Origin: Nonomuraea typhae
Lineage (GTDB): Bacteria; Actinomycetota; Actinomycetes; Streptosporangiales; Streptosporangiaceae
NCBI RefSeq assembly: GCF_009760925.1
Contig: NZ_VRLV01000003.1
Coordinates: forward strand, 124,001-188,000
Length of the DNA stretch: 64,000 nucleotides
Direction: 5' to 3'
Shown here piece by piece: positions 28,550 to 37,558 of the stretch. Numbering within the stretch: position 1 is the first letter of the stretch; each line of letters opens with the position of its first letter. Position numbers and translations under genes: made by a program. The notes below the pieces were generated by a model. That model was not told the origin of the DNA. It was given only the letters and a program-made list of their open reading frames with translations, and ran no database searches.

Positions 28550-28650
28550 CCTCGGCACGTGGACGAGGTCTGCCGGTGGACGAAGCCCGGCAGGACGAAG
28601 ACGATGAGCAGGACGACCTGGATCACGGCCGAGGCGGTATCGGCCATCAT
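28550..28650 (-). pseudogene. Possible remnant of a DUF6338-type membrane protein N-terminus
   Basis: On the minus strand from 28650 the frame reads MADTASAVIQVVLLIVFVLP followed by GFVHRQT, resembling the first helix of DUF6338 proteins ('...LVLPGFVYQ...'). It then loses similarity within ~30 codons. No rest of the gene is present between its neighbours. Weak, short evidence. Confidence 0.3.
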
Positions 28651-28705
28651 GAAGATCGTATTGCTGGGTTCATGACGCGGAAAGCCCGATGTTCAGGGGG
28701 AAGCC

Positions 28706-31700
28706 GTGACAGAGACCGAAGAGTTGATCGACCGTGCGCTGACGCTGAAACTCCGGTTCGAGCGGTCCGGCAGCCGCGCGGACATCGACGAGGCGATCAG
28801 GCTCGGCGAGGTCGCGGTCGCCGCCGGCGGCCCCCGCCTCGACGTGGCGCTGGGCAATCTGAGCGCGGCACTGCTCAGGCGCTTCGAACGCTTCTCCGAC
28901 CGGGCCGACCTCGACGAGGCCATCGACCTGGCCCGCGCCGCGGCGGCGGGACTGCGGGAGGGCACCACGGAGCGCGCCGCCGCCGACGTCAACCTCGGCC
29001 GGCTGCTGACGGTCTGCTACCAGCACCGCAACGACCTCGCCGCGCTGGACGAGAGCATCGAGCTGGTCAGGGCGGTGGCGCCGGGCGATCCACTGGCCCT
29101 GCTCAACCTGGCCGGCTCGCTGCGGCAGCGCTACGAGCGCACCGGCTGCGACCGTGATCTGATCGCCGCGGCGCGGGCCCTGGCCGACGCCCTGACGTTG
29201 CTGCCGGAGGGTCATCCGGCCCTGGGCATGCTGCTGTCCGAGCTCAGCGTCGTGGAGTCCCGCCGCTACCACGCGAGCGGCGACCCCGCCCGTCTGGACG
29301 CCGCCGTCGGCGCCGCGCGCCGCTCGGTCACGGCCACGCCGCCCGGCCACCCCAGGTTCAGCGCCCACCGGGCCAACCTGGCCGGCGCGCTGCAGACCCG
29401 CTACGAGCGCACCGGCGAACTCGACGACCTCGAGGAGGCCGTGGACAACGCCCGGCGGGCCGAGTCCGCCGCCGGAAACGGCCCGCTCACGTGGGCGGCC
29501 GCGATGGCCGCGAGCCTGTGCGGGCTGCTGCGCATGCGCTACGCCCGCACCGGTGACGCGACCGACCTCGACGAGGCGGTGGCCGCGGCCCGTCGCGCGC
29601 TGGCCGCCGTCCCCGAGGGCAGCCCCGAGCGCGGCGGTCTGCTGACCACACTGTGTACGGCGTTGCGCGCCCGCTACCTGAGATCCGGCGAGCGGGCCGA
29701 CATCGAGGAGGCGGTCACCGCCGGGCGGGAGGCGCTGGCGTGCACGCCGTCCCGGCATTCGGCGCTGGCCCGCTTCCGGCTCAACCTGGCCGTCGCGCTG
29801 CTCACGCTCTTCTCCAGGACCGGCGCGGCCGGGGCCGAACTCGACGCGCTCGGCCAGCTCGAGACCGCGCTGGAGGAGATGCCGGCCGGCGATCCCGAGC
29901 AGGGCCGCTTCCTGTCCCACCTGGCCACGGCCCGCCGCCTGCGCGCCGAGCGGACCGGGGAGCGGGCCGGCCACGACCTGGCCGTGCGCACCGCGGAACG
30001 GGCGCTGGCGGTCACCCGGTCCGGCCACCCGCACCTGGGCGAGCGGCGCCACGAACTCGCCTTGGCGCTGCAGGCCCGCTACGAGCACAGCCGCGACCCG
30101 GCCGACCTGGACGCGGCCATCGCCGCGGGCAGAGACGCGATCCAGGTCACGCCGCCGGGGCACGCCCATCGGGCCGGTCTGCTGGGCAACCTCGGCAGCG
30201 CCCTGCTGCGCCGGGCCGTGCGCGAGAGCGGCGCGCCCTGGGACGACAAGACCGGCCCCGCCTCCGGAACCGAGGCCGGCCGCGTCCCCGGAACCGATAC
30301 GGGCCCCGCCCTGGGTGACGAGGCCGGCCCGGCCTCCGGGGACGAGGCGGGCTCCGCCGTACCGGAAAGGGAGCGGGACGGCGGGGCCGGGGACGCGCGT
30401 GCGGCGCTCGCCCTGTGCCGTGAGGCGGCGCTGGACGAGGCCGGGACGCTCACCTCGCGCATCGGCGCGGCCCGGCAGTGGGGCGGGTGCGGCGCAGTGC
30501 TGGGAGATTGGACGCAGGCGCTGGCCGGGCTGGAGACGGCGATCGGGCTGCTGCCGCGGCTCGCGCCGCGCGACCTGGAGCGCGCCGAACAGGAGCACCG
30601 GCTGGCGCAGATCGCCGGGGTGGCGGCGGAGGCTGCGGCCTGCGCGCTGGAGAACGGGCTGCCCGAGCGGGCGCTGGAGCTGCTGGAGGCCGGGCGCGGG
30701 GCGCTGTACGCGCAGACGCTGGCGACCGGGCCCGAGCCGGCCGGGCTCGACCCCGCCCTGGCCACGCGGGTGGAGCGGCTGCGCCGCGACCTCGACGCCG
30801 ACCAGACCGCGCCCGCCGCCCGGCGCAGGGAGCTGAGCGGGCGGTGGGCGGCGCTGGTCGAGGAGATCAGGGCGCTGCCCGGCCACGGGGGCTTCGCCGC
30901 GCCCCCCGCCGCCGCCGAGCTGACCGCGCAGGCCGGGCGCGGCCCCATCGTGGTGGTGAACGTCAGCGAGTACCGCTGCGACGCGCTGCTCGTGACCCGC
31001 GACGGCGTGCGCGCGCTGCGGCTGCCCGGCCTGACCCGGCGCGAGGCCGTGGCCAAGGCGGTTGTCTTCCACGCGGCCCGCGAGCGGGCGGGCGAGAGGG
31101 CGGGCGAGGTGCACGGCGTGCTGGCCTGGCTGTGGGAGCGCGTCGCGGAGCCGGTGCTGGCGGCGCTGCCCGGCGAGCGCCGCGTGTGGTGGATCGGGAC
31201 CGGCCCGCTCGCCCTGCTCCCCCTGCACGCCGCCGGGCACCACACCGACGGCACGGGCAGGACGGTGCTGGACCGGGTGGTCTCCTCCACCGCGCCGACC
31301 ATCGGCGCGCTGGCCCACGCGCGGGCCGCCGCCGCGCACCCCGCGGCGGGCGGCACCCTCGTGGTCACCGGCTCCGGAGCCCCGCACCCCGGCGAACCCG
31401 TCCTGGCCGCCTTCCCGGAGGCGCTCAGCCTGCACGACGAACCACCGGCGACCGTCCTTGCGCACCTGGCGACGGCCGCCCGCGTGCATTTCGCCTGCCA
31501 CGGCCACCTCGGCCCGGCCGGCCCGTCGCAGAGCCGCCTGCTCATCGGCCCCCGGGGCGATCTGCGCCTGACCGCCGTCGCCGGCCTGCGCCTGCGCGGC
31601 GCCCACCTCGCCTACCTGTCGGCCTGCGGTACGGCGCAGCCGCACGGCGGGCCGGCCGGCGAGGCGATCCATCTGGCGGCCGCCTTCCACCTGGCCGGGT

Positions 31701-31882
31701 ACGCCAACGTGGTGGCGACGCTGTGGCCCGTCTACGGCAGTCCGGCGGCCGAGGTGGCCAAGATCTTCTACGCCGACGCCGCGCACCCGGCCGAGGCCCT
31801 GCACCGGGCGGTGCTGTCGCTGCGCGCGGACCTGCCGGGGCTGCCCGCGCTGTGGGCGCCGTTCATTCACTCGGGGGGCTAG
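28706..31882 (+). CDS. TPR-repeat CHAT-domain protein, caspase-like protease candidate
   Basis: 1058 residues from GTG with SD GGGGGAA. Residues 1-~510 are ~12 degenerate TPR-like units of about 45 residues, each with LxxRYxRTG..ADLDEAVAAAR-type wording. Residues ~511-565 are a Gly/Pro/Asp-rich linker with imperfect repeats (EAGRVPGTDTGPALGDEAGP). The rest holds more helical repeats and a C-terminal CHAT domain (~740-1058) with the caspase-type dyad: His in VHFACHGHLGP near residue 930 and Cys in AYLSACGTAQ near 971. CHAT proteases are proximity-activated effectors (for example in separase-like and Craspase-type systems). Its 3' end overlaps the convergent GTPase gene by 20 bases, keeping the three genes 28.7-34.4 kb in one block. 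Confidence 0.87.
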   Translation: MTETEELIDRALTLKLRFERSGSRADIDEAIRLGEVAVAAGGPRLDVALGNLSAALLRRFERFSDRADLDEAIDLARAAAAGLREGTTERAAADVNLGRLLTVCYQHRNDLAALDESIELVRAVAPGDPLALLNLAGSLRQRYERTGCDRDLIAAARALADALTLLPEGHPALGMLLSELSVVESRRYHASGDPARLDAAVGAARRSVTATPPGHPRFSAHRANLAGALQTRYERTGELDDLEEAVDNARRAESAAGNGPLTWAAAMAASLCGLLRMRYARTGDATDLDEAVAAARRALAAVPEGSPERGGLLTTLCTALRARYLRSGERADIEEAVTAGREALACTPSRHSALARFRLNLAVALLTLFSRTGAAGAELDALGQLETALEEMPAGDPEQGRFLSHLATARRLRAERTGERAGHDLAVRTAERALAVTRSGHPHLGERRHELALALQARYEHSRDPADLDAAIAAGRDAIQVTPPGHAHRAGLLGNLGSALLRRAVRESGAPWDDKTGPASGTEAGRVPGTDTGPALGDEAGPASGDEAGSAVPERERDGGAGDARAALALCREAALDEAGTLTSRIGAARQWGGCGAVLGDWTQALAGLETAIGLLPRLAPRDLERAEQEHRLAQIAGVAAEAAACALENGLPERALELLEAGRGALYAQTLATGPEPAGLDPALATRVERLRRDLDADQTAPAARRRELSGRWAALVEEIRALPGHGGFAAPPAAAELTAQAGRGPIVVVNVSEYRCDALLVTRDGVRALRLPGLTRREAVAKAVVFHAARERAGERAGEVHGVLAWLWERVAEPVLAALPGERRVWWIGTGPLALLPLHAAGHHTDGTGRTVLDRVVSSTAPTIGALAHARAAAAHPAAGGTLVVTGSGAPHPGEPVLAAFPEALSLHDEPPATVLAHLATAARVHFACHGHLGPAGPSQSRLLIGPRGDLRLTAVAGLRLRGAHLAYLSACGTAQPHGGPAGEAIHLAAAFHLAGYANVVATLWPVYGSPAAEVAKIFYADAAHPAEALHRAVLSLRADLPGLPALWAPFIHSGG

Positions 31883-33065
31883 GGGCCCCGGCCTCCGGCT
31901 CCCGCCGCCGCCCGGACCGGAAGATCGGCACCGGCGCGAGGTGCTCGCCCAGCTCCCTGATCTGGCACGACCTGTCGTCCCGTCCCTCGTCGATCTCCCG
32001 GATCCGCTCCCTGACCTCGCCGAGCCGCCGCATCAGCTCCCGGTGGGCGGGCAGCAGCCTGCCGGGCCGTCCCAGAGCCTCGCCGACCCGGCGGAAGGCG
32101 GCCCGCGTCCTGCCCACCTCGTCCCGGTCCTCGCCGCCGGTCCGGCGGCCGCGTATCCACCTGCCTCCGGCCTGCATCCCCCACGCGACACCGCCGCGGA
32201 CGACGGCGTATTGCCACGGGCCCGCCAGCGCCGCCAGCCCCGTCAGGCCCAGCGTCTTGCCCACCCGGCGGCGCAGCTCGCGCTCGTCCCGTTCGAGCGC
32301 GGCCTCCTGCTCCCGGCACGCGGCGAGCTCGTCCGCGCGCAGGCGATCCAGGTGGCTCATGACGGCGAACAGCATCGGCAGGTGCACCCATCGCGGGCTG
32401 ACCAGCTCCGGATCGACCCGGCTGAGCTGCGCTCCGGGGAAGACTCCGGCGCGGACCGGGCAGACCATCGTGTGGGTGCCGGGCTCGAAGCACAGGGGAA
32501 GCAGCTCCCGCACCTCCCGGATCAGGCGTTCCTCGCTCTTGTCCGGGCCGCGCGCGATCTGGTCGAACTTGGTGACCACGACGGCGATGGACGGGCAGGC
32601 CCCGCCGTGCTCGCGCCGCAGGCCGAACAGGTGCTGGAGCAGGAAGGACATCCGTGCGGCGCCGATCAGGCCGGCGGCGTGCACGCGCGTGGTGTCGTCG
32701 AGCGGATCGCCCAGGACGCCGCCGTCGAGCACCAGGACGATCGTGTCGCTCTCGGCCAGCTGCTCCGCCCCGTCGCCGGGATGCTCCGTCCACTCGGCGA
32801 CGGCCAGGTCCGCGCGGCCGTCGCGCAGGGTCATCGTGTGGGTGACGGGCCTTTCCGTACGGCGGGGCGGAAACCTGCCCTCGTCCGCCAGGAGCTTCCA
32901 GACCCGCCGCAACTCGAGGTCGGCCTCGGCCGATTCGGCGCGCAGGTAATAGGACTGCCCCTGGGACACGCCGAGTGACAGCACGTCGTACATCGCGTGC
33001 AGGAGCGTGGTCGAGCCGGCTCCGGGGACGCCGAGGGCGGTGATGACCACGCGGGGAACGGCCAT
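31863..33065 (-). CDS. P-loop GTPase-like protein, conflict-system type
   Basis: 400 residues. Residues 5-25 form a Walker A/G1 loop, VITALGVPGAGSTTLLHAM. AEWTEHPGDG fits the G3 position of double-GTPase-like families (cf. DYPGE). VVVTKFDQI is a G4 TKxD motif for guanine. The C-terminal third is helical and charged, with a hydrophobic stretch around ALAGPWQYAVVRGGVAWGMQ and a coiled coil (ELMRRLGEVRERIREIDEGR). It starts 7 bases after the coiled-coil gene, with GAGG as SD, so the two are coupled. No named family comes to mind; context (CHAT effector opposite, coiled-coil partner) suggests a regulated NTPase switch. Confidence 0.65.
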   Translation of the reverse strand: MAVPRVVITALGVPGAGSTTLLHAMYDVLSLGVSQGQSYYLRAESAEADLELRRVWKLLADEGRFPPRRTERPVTHTMTLRDGRADLAVAEWTEHPGDGAEQLAESDTIVLVLDGGVLGDPLDDTTRVHAAGLIGAARMSFLLQHLFGLRREHGGACPSIAVVVTKFDQIARGPDKSEERLIREVRELLPLCFEPGTHTMVCPVRAGVFPGAQLSRVDPELVSPRWVHLPMLFAVMSHLDRLRADELAACREQEAALERDERELRRRVGKTLGLTGLAALAGPWQYAVVRGGVAWGMQAGGRWIRGRRTGGEDRDEVGRTRAAFRRVGEALGRPGRLLPAHRELMRRLGEVRERIREIDEGRDDRSCQIRELGEHLAPVPIFRSGRRREPEAGAPSPPSE

Positions 33066-33072
33066 GATGTCC

Positions 33073-34413
33073 TCACGAGGTGAAGGGCGACTCGCCCGGC
33101 CGATAGGGAAGCCGTCCGCGCGGCGCCTGCTCGCCGTGCGGGGTGATGCGCCGCGGAAGCTCCAGCCCGGCGAACGGCGAGCCGGCGGGCGCGCGGCGCA
33201 GAACCTCGTCCAGGCGCTTCAGGTGATGCCGGGCGGCCAGCGGGCCGTGAACGGCGGCGTCGAGGAGTTCCGCCGGCGGGAGATCGTCCCTGGCCCTGTC
33301 GTGCCCGGCCAGCAGGGAGATCGCCAGCAGGAGGTCGGCGTCGCCCTGCTCGCCGGGGGCCGCGAGCCAGCGCCGCGGGGCTCGTTGCAGCAGGTGGTAG
33401 GCCGGGTCCCGGAGGGAGCCCAGGGGAAGGTCCACCTGGGCCGGCCGGTCGGCGGCGGGGCCCACTGCCGCGATGACCCGGTCGAGCTGTTCCTCGTAGG
33501 CCGGGGTGTGCAGCAGGTGGAAGCAGTCCACGGCCATGACCAGGCTGATCGCGATGAGGCGTGCGGCCCGCTCGTGATTCAGCTCCGCCGCCGCCTCCGG
33601 CCCCTCGGGGGCGTCGTCGCGGGAGAAGCGCACGGTCTGGACGTGCTGGGAGCGAACCATGGGGGTGACCGCGCGGGGAATCAGGTGGCAGCCCCCGATC
33701 GTCACGTCGATCCGCTCACGGTCCAGCTCGAAGCTCACGACGAGGGTGGGGATCCCCGCCAGATCCCCCGCGTACAGGTCGGAGTCCGGCCAGGTGATGG
33801 CGCTGTCGGCGGGGTACACCTCCGGGCTGAAGGGCGGGTCCACGTGTTCGGCCAGGACCATCTTGACGCGCCGGATCAAGGAGGCGGCCCAGGGGCTGCC
33901 GCTCTCGCCCTGTACGGCGGGCGGCGCCAGGACGATCAGCAGCGGACGGGTGCCGGGATCGGGGTGGGTCGTGGTGAAGGAGGCCCGCAGGTGCCCGGGG
34001 CCCCGCTCGAAGGGATACTTGTCCAGCCGTTTCTTGATCCACCCGACCTTCAGCTCCCTGACGGCCGCGCCGTCCGCCTCCTCGAGGCGGTATCGGCGCT
34101 CCTGCTCGAGCAGTTTCTCCTGGTGGCGCCATTCGGCTTCCTGGCGTGCCACCTCCCACTCCCGCGCCTGCCGGGCGATCTTCTCCTGCCGCCGGGACTG
34201 CACGAGGTCGGTGGCCGCCTTGGCACCCAGGTCGATCGCCTGCTGGAGCAGGGCCGCCCGGCCGGTCGCGCCGGCCAGCTCGCTCTGCTGGTGGAACGCG
34301 AGCTGCGCCTGGTCGAAGGCGAGCTCGCGCTGCGCGGTCCGCGCCACCTTGTCACGATAAATCTGGAAAAGGGCCCGGCCCGCCTCCACCGCAAACAGCG
34401 TCAGTACATCCAC
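33073..34413 (-). CDS. Coiled-coil protein of unknown function paired with the GTPase
   Basis: 446 residues from GTG with SD AAGGGG. Residues ~1-20 are an amphipathic helix (MDVLTLFAVEAGRALFQIYR). Residues ~25-115 are a long, highly charged coiled coil (RQEKIARQAREWEVARQEAE). Residues ~120-440 are a globular domain (PLLIVLAPPAVQGE, TLVVSFELDRERIDVTIGG, ARLIAISLVMAVDCFHLLH). I do not recognise the globular part. The gene order (this gene, 7 bases, GTPase) implies the two proteins act together, and the coiled coil could oligomerise or tether the GTPase. Confidence 0.6.
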   Translation of the reverse strand: MDVLTLFAVEAGRALFQIYRDKVARTAQRELAFDQAQLAFHQQSELAGATGRAALLQQAIDLGAKAATDLVQSRRQEKIARQAREWEVARQEAEWRHQEKLLEQERRYRLEEADGAAVRELKVGWIKKRLDKYPFERGPGHLRASFTTTHPDPGTRPLLIVLAPPAVQGESGSPWAASLIRRVKMVLAEHVDPPFSPEVYPADSAITWPDSDLYAGDLAGIPTLVVSFELDRERIDVTIGGCHLIPRAVTPMVRSQHVQTVRFSRDDAPEGPEAAAELNHERAARLIAISLVMAVDCFHLLHTPAYEEQLDRVIAAVGPAADRPAQVDLPLGSLRDPAYHLLQRAPRRWLAAPGEQGDADLLLAISLLAGHDRARDDLPPAELLDAAVHGPLAARHHLKRLDEVLRRAPAGSPFAGLELPRRITPHGEQAPRGRLPYRPGESPFTS

Positions 34414-34541
34414 GCGCTACACCCCTTCGTAGCGGATCCTGTCGCATCTGTGATTCGCTCCCCGGGGCCCCGGCGATACAGCCCGGGCGCTGCCGGGGTG
34501 GTTCGCGGGTCCGTTCGGCGGCCCGCGGAGACGACCTTTAT

Positions 34542-34560
34542 CGTTACCTAGTTCACTATC
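34542..34560. promoter_or_regulatory. MarR-type operator, copy 1
   Basis: On the minus strand it reads GATAGTGAACTAGGTAACG. It matches the site behind the MarR gene (35081-35099) at 17 of 19 positions. It contains TAGTGAACTA and sits 11 bases before the MarR start, the place for autorepression; it also precedes the divergent coiled-coil/GTPase pair by ~130 bases. Confidence 0.75.
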
Positions 34561-34570
34561 AGCCTGGGGA

Positions 34571-35044
34571 ATGGATGGGCGCGGAATGCCGAGCGATGTG
34601 AGTGCGACGCAGGTGGGCGAGCTGTTGCAGGCTGCCGCGCGGGCCTTCTCGCAGCAGGGCCTGGCCCGGTTCGGCGAGCACGGGCTGTCGCCCGCCAGAG
34701 TCCGCCTGCTGACCACCCTTCACCAGAGGCCGGGAAGCAGGATGCGCGACCTCGCCGACGTGCTGGGCGTCAGCGGCCGGGCCGTCACCCCGGTGGTCGA
34801 CGCCCTGGAGTCCGACGGCCTCGTCGCCAGGACCGCCGACCCCGGCGACCGCCGGGCCTTCCGTCTCACGCTGACCGACGCGGGACTCGCCACGATCGAC
34901 CGGATCACCGAGCTCCAGCACCGGGTGAGCGAGGAGATCTTCGGCGGCTTGACGCCGGCCGACCGCGCGCAGTTGGGCGGCCTGCTCAGGAAGTTCCTCG
35001 TCACGGTGTCACGTGAGCCGTGCCCTCAGAACCCGGCCGACTAG
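34571..35044 (+). CDS. MarR-family transcriptional regulator
   Basis: 157 residues with a winged helix-turn-helix: LSPARVRLLTTLHQRPGSRM, then LADVLGVSGRAVTPVVDALE as recognition helix, and the wing motif DPGDRRAFRLTLTDAG. Dimerisation helices flank it. Two ATGs are possible (34571, 34586); neither has an ideal SD. Nearly identical operators stand before and just after the gene, so it should repress itself and whatever followed. What follows now is a broken P450 gene. Confidence 0.9.
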   Translation: MDGRGMPSDVSATQVGELLQAAARAFSQQGLARFGEHGLSPARVRLLTTLHQRPGSRMRDLADVLGVSGRAVTPVVDALESDGLVARTADPGDRRAFRLTLTDAGLATIDRITELQHRVSEEIFGGLTPADRAQLGGLLRKFLVTVSREPCPQNPAD

Positions 35045-35080
35045 TTCACCGCCGCGTTGACAGTCCGATTCTCCATCCCA

Positions 35081-35112
35081 GATAGTGAACTATGTAACTA
35101 TCACCTAGGTGA
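35081..35112. promoter_or_regulatory. MarR-type operator, copy 2, with adjoining palindrome
   Basis: The plus-strand copy of the operator (35081-35099) lies inside an inverted repeat GATAGT (35081-35086)/ACTATC (35097-35102). The perfect 12-bp palindrome TCACCTAGGTGA (35101-35112) follows directly. Together they sit just before the ATG of the P450 remnant, marking it as the former regulated target. Confidence 0.75.
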
Positions 35113-35122
35113 CGGAGTCTGG

Positions 35123-35452
35123 ATGACGCCGCCCCCGGACTTCACCCTCAACCCCCATCCCGAACTCGACCGCCGCCGAGCCCTGGCCCCGTCACCCCGG
35201 TGGAGCTGATGCCCGGCGCCTCCGGCTGGCTGGTCACCAGCCACGCGCTCCCCCAACCCCCACCTGACCTTCGGCCACGGCATCCACCACTGCCTCGGCG
35301 CCGCCCTGGCCAGGTTGGAAGGCGAGATCGCCGTCTCGGCGCTGATCGGCCACTTCCCCCGCCTCGCGCTCCCGCCCGGCGACGACGGCCCCAGCCGGTG
35401 CCCGGACGTCGCCCTGCGCGGCCTGCGCGACCTCCGCGTCACCCTGAACTGA
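35123..35452 (+). pseudogene. Cytochrome P450 pseudogene with large internal deletion
   Basis: The ATG at 35123 begins MTPPPDFTLNPHPELDRRRA, a P450 N-terminus, but stops early (TGA 35207-35209). A shifted frame continues [20 protein letters not shown], the next P450 segment. After a jump of ~300 missing residues the heme-binding region appears as [20 protein letters not shown], with the Cys ligand intact, and runs to a normal C-terminus (RDLRVTLN, stop 35450-35452). Only about a quarter of a 400-residue P450 remains, in at least two frames. It cannot make an active enzyme. Confidence 0.88.
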
Positions 35453-35507
35453 CCGGGGCGCCCCCGGGGCAGGGCGTGCCTATATTGATCTCGTCAGGGA
35501 GGATCAG

Positions 35508-36650
35508 ATGAGCGAAGGGCACACCGACGTCCTCGTGATCGGCGCCGGCGTCATCGGCGCCAGCTCCGCCTGTCACCTGGCGCGCGCCGGGCGGCGCGTC
35601 GTGGTGGCCGAGTCCTTCGCCGGACCGGCCGAGGGCAGCACCGGCCGGTCGTTCGCCTCGGTGCGCGGTCAGTGGGCGGGCTCGCTCAACATCGAGCTGT
35701 CGTGGCGGAGCATCCAGCGTTACCGCTCCTTCGCCACGGACGTGGGGTACCGGCCCACCGGCTACCTGCTGCTCGTCCCGGACGCCGCCTGGGCGGCGCA
35801 GCAGGAGGCGGTCCGGCTGCAGCGCCGTCACGGCGTCCCCGTCGAGCTGCTCGACACCGGCGCGGCCGCGCGGATCACCCCGTTCGACCCCAGCGGGATC
35901 GCGGGGGCGGCATGGGGGCCGGCCGACGGTGTCGTCGACCCCCACCTGGTCACCTGCGCCTTTCTCGACCTGGCGCGCGCGGCCGGCGCCCGCGTCCTGT
36001 TCCGCCATCCCGTCACCGCGGCCGAGGCGGACGAGGGGACGGGCGGCTGGCGGGTCACCGCGGGCGGGCGCGTCTGGCTCGCCCAGCACGTGGTGAACGC
36101 GGCCGGTGGGTGGGCGGGCGAGGCGGCCGCGCTGGCCGGGCTGTCGGTTCCCGTGGTGCACTCACGCCGCAACGTCTACGCCACCGCGCCGGACGTCCTC
36201 CGCGCGCCCCTGCCCCTGACGATCGACGTCGGCTCGGGGGCGGTGGTGCGCGGTGAAGGCTCGCGGGTGCTGTTCTACGCCTCGCGCCCGGACCAGTCCG
36301 ACGGCTACGACGTGAGCGTCGACTGGTCGTGGATGGAGCCGGCGCTGGAACGCGTGGCCGGCCGCTTCCCCTGGATCGCCGACCTGCCGCTGGACCGCCG
36401 CGGCTGCTGGGCGGGAACCTATGAGAACACCCCCGACCACGCGGGCGTCCTCGGCCCCGATCCGTCCGCCCCGACCTGGATCAACGCCTGCGGCTTCTCC
36501 GGTCACGGGCTGATGCAGGCGCCCGAGATCGGGCGGCTCGTGGCCGAGCAGGTCGTCACCGGCGCCATCACCAGCCTCGACGTCACCTCCCTGCGGCTGG
36601 AGCGCTTCGCCGATCCGGCCTACACCGCCCGCGCGGAGCTGGTGTTCTGA
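35508..36650 (+). CDS. FAD-dependent oxidoreductase, DAO/sarcosine-oxidase-beta-like
   Basis: 380 residues. The N-terminal Rossmann dinucleotide motif VLVIGAGVIGASSACHLARAG, STGRSFASVRGQ for flavin contact, and the C-terminal GFSGHGLMQAPEIGRLVAEQ are hallmarks of the D-amino-acid oxidase/glycine oxidase/sarcosine oxidase beta family. It oxidises an amine or N-methyl amino acid, with O2 or an electron carrier as acceptor. A strong SD (GGGAGG) precedes ATG 35508. It stands alone between the dead P450 and the convergent hydrolase gene; substrate unknown. Confidence 0.88.
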   Translation: MSEGHTDVLVIGAGVIGASSACHLARAGRRVVVAESFAGPAEGSTGRSFASVRGQWAGSLNIELSWRSIQRYRSFATDVGYRPTGYLLLVPDAAWAAQQEAVRLQRRHGVPVELLDTGAAARITPFDPSGIAGAAWGPADGVVDPHLVTCAFLDLARAAGARVLFRHPVTAAEADEGTGGWRVTAGGRVWLAQHVVNAAGGWAGEAAALAGLSVPVVHSRRNVYATAPDVLRAPLPLTIDVGSGAVVRGEGSRVLFYASRPDQSDGYDVSVDWSWMEPALERVAGRFPWIADLPLDRRGCWAGTYENTPDHAGVLGPDPSAPTWINACGFSGHGLMQAPEIGRLVAEQVVTGAITSLDVTSLRLERFADPAYTARAELVF

Positions 36651-36658
36651 CCGCGCTT

Positions 36659-37540
36659 TCAGCGGTCCGCGCCGCCGGTGTGCGCCAGGATCGCGGCGGC
36701 GATGCGGGCAAGCGCCGGGGCGGGCAGGGTGTGCCCCATCCCCTCGATCGGCATGAAGACGCTGCCGGGGATCGCGGCGGCCAGCGCCCTGCCCTGCTCG
36801 AAGGGGGCCATGGGATCCTCCGTGCCGTGAATCACCAGGGCAGGGGCCTTGATCGAGCCGACCAGCCCGGACCGGTCACGTGAGGCGGTCACCGCGAGAA
36901 CGTGATTCCGCATCGTGTGCGCCAGGTCCCCGGCCCGGGCGACGTCCCGGGCGATGATGCGGCGCGTGGCCGGCTCGTCGAACGGGCTGAGCGAGCCGGT
37001 CACGATACGGGCGAGGTCGACTCTGGCCTGGATGTGCTCGTCCGCGGTGACCGGCGGATCGGCGGCCTGGCGGGCGTCCCACGCGAGGAGCCGCGGATCC
37101 CGTTCGGAGCCCTGGAAGGCGCTGGTTTCCGGGTCGAGGGCCGCGGCCGTGGACATGACGGCGGTCAGCGTGCGGACCCGCCCGGGGTGCTCCAGTGCGA
37201 TCTCCTGGGCGATCATGCCGCCCATCGAGGCTCCGACCAGGTGCGCCGCCTCGACGCCCAGCCCGTCGAGCAGGCCGGCCGCGTCATCGGCCAGGTCGGT
37301 CAGCGTGTACGGCCGCGCCGCGTAGTCGACCCGCTCCGACAGGCCGGTGTCCCGGTTGTCGTAGCGGATGACGTAGCGCCCACCGGCGCGCAGCATCTCG
37401 CAGAAGTCGTCCGGCCAGGCCGTTCCCTGGGCGCCGAGACCCATCACCAGCAAAATCGCCGGATCGCCCGGATCGCCCAGGGTCTCGCACCACAGGCGCA
37501 CGCCGTTGCTCTCGATCCATCGTTCCCTCTGTGCAGTCAT
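36659..37540 (-). CDS. Alpha/beta hydrolase
   Basis: 293 residues: oxyanion region LVMGLGAQGTAWPDDF, nucleophile elbow LVGASMGGMIAQEIAL, acid VIHGTEDPMAPFE and catalytic His in IEGMGHTLPAPA. The pattern matches the aclacinomycin-methylesterase/DnrP-RdmC-like and general esterase group. It follows the TetR gene by 18 bases on the same strand, so it is probably co-transcribed with and controlled by that regulator. Substrate unknown. Confidence 0.85.
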   Translation of the reverse strand: MTAQRERWIESNGVRLWCETLGDPGDPAILLVMGLGAQGTAWPDDFCEMLRAGGRYVIRYDNRDTGLSERVDYAARPYTLTDLADDAAGLLDGLGVEAAHLVGASMGGMIAQEIALEHPGRVRTLTAVMSTAAALDPETSAFQGSERDPRLLAWDARQAADPPVTADEHIQARVDLARIVTGSLSPFDEPATRRIIARDVARAGDLAHTMRNHVLAVTASRDRSGLVGSIKAPALVIHGTEDPMAPFEQGRALAAAIPGSVFMPIEGMGHTLPAPALARIAAAILAHTGGADR

Positions 37541-37558
37541 ACAAAAAGTATAGACGCG

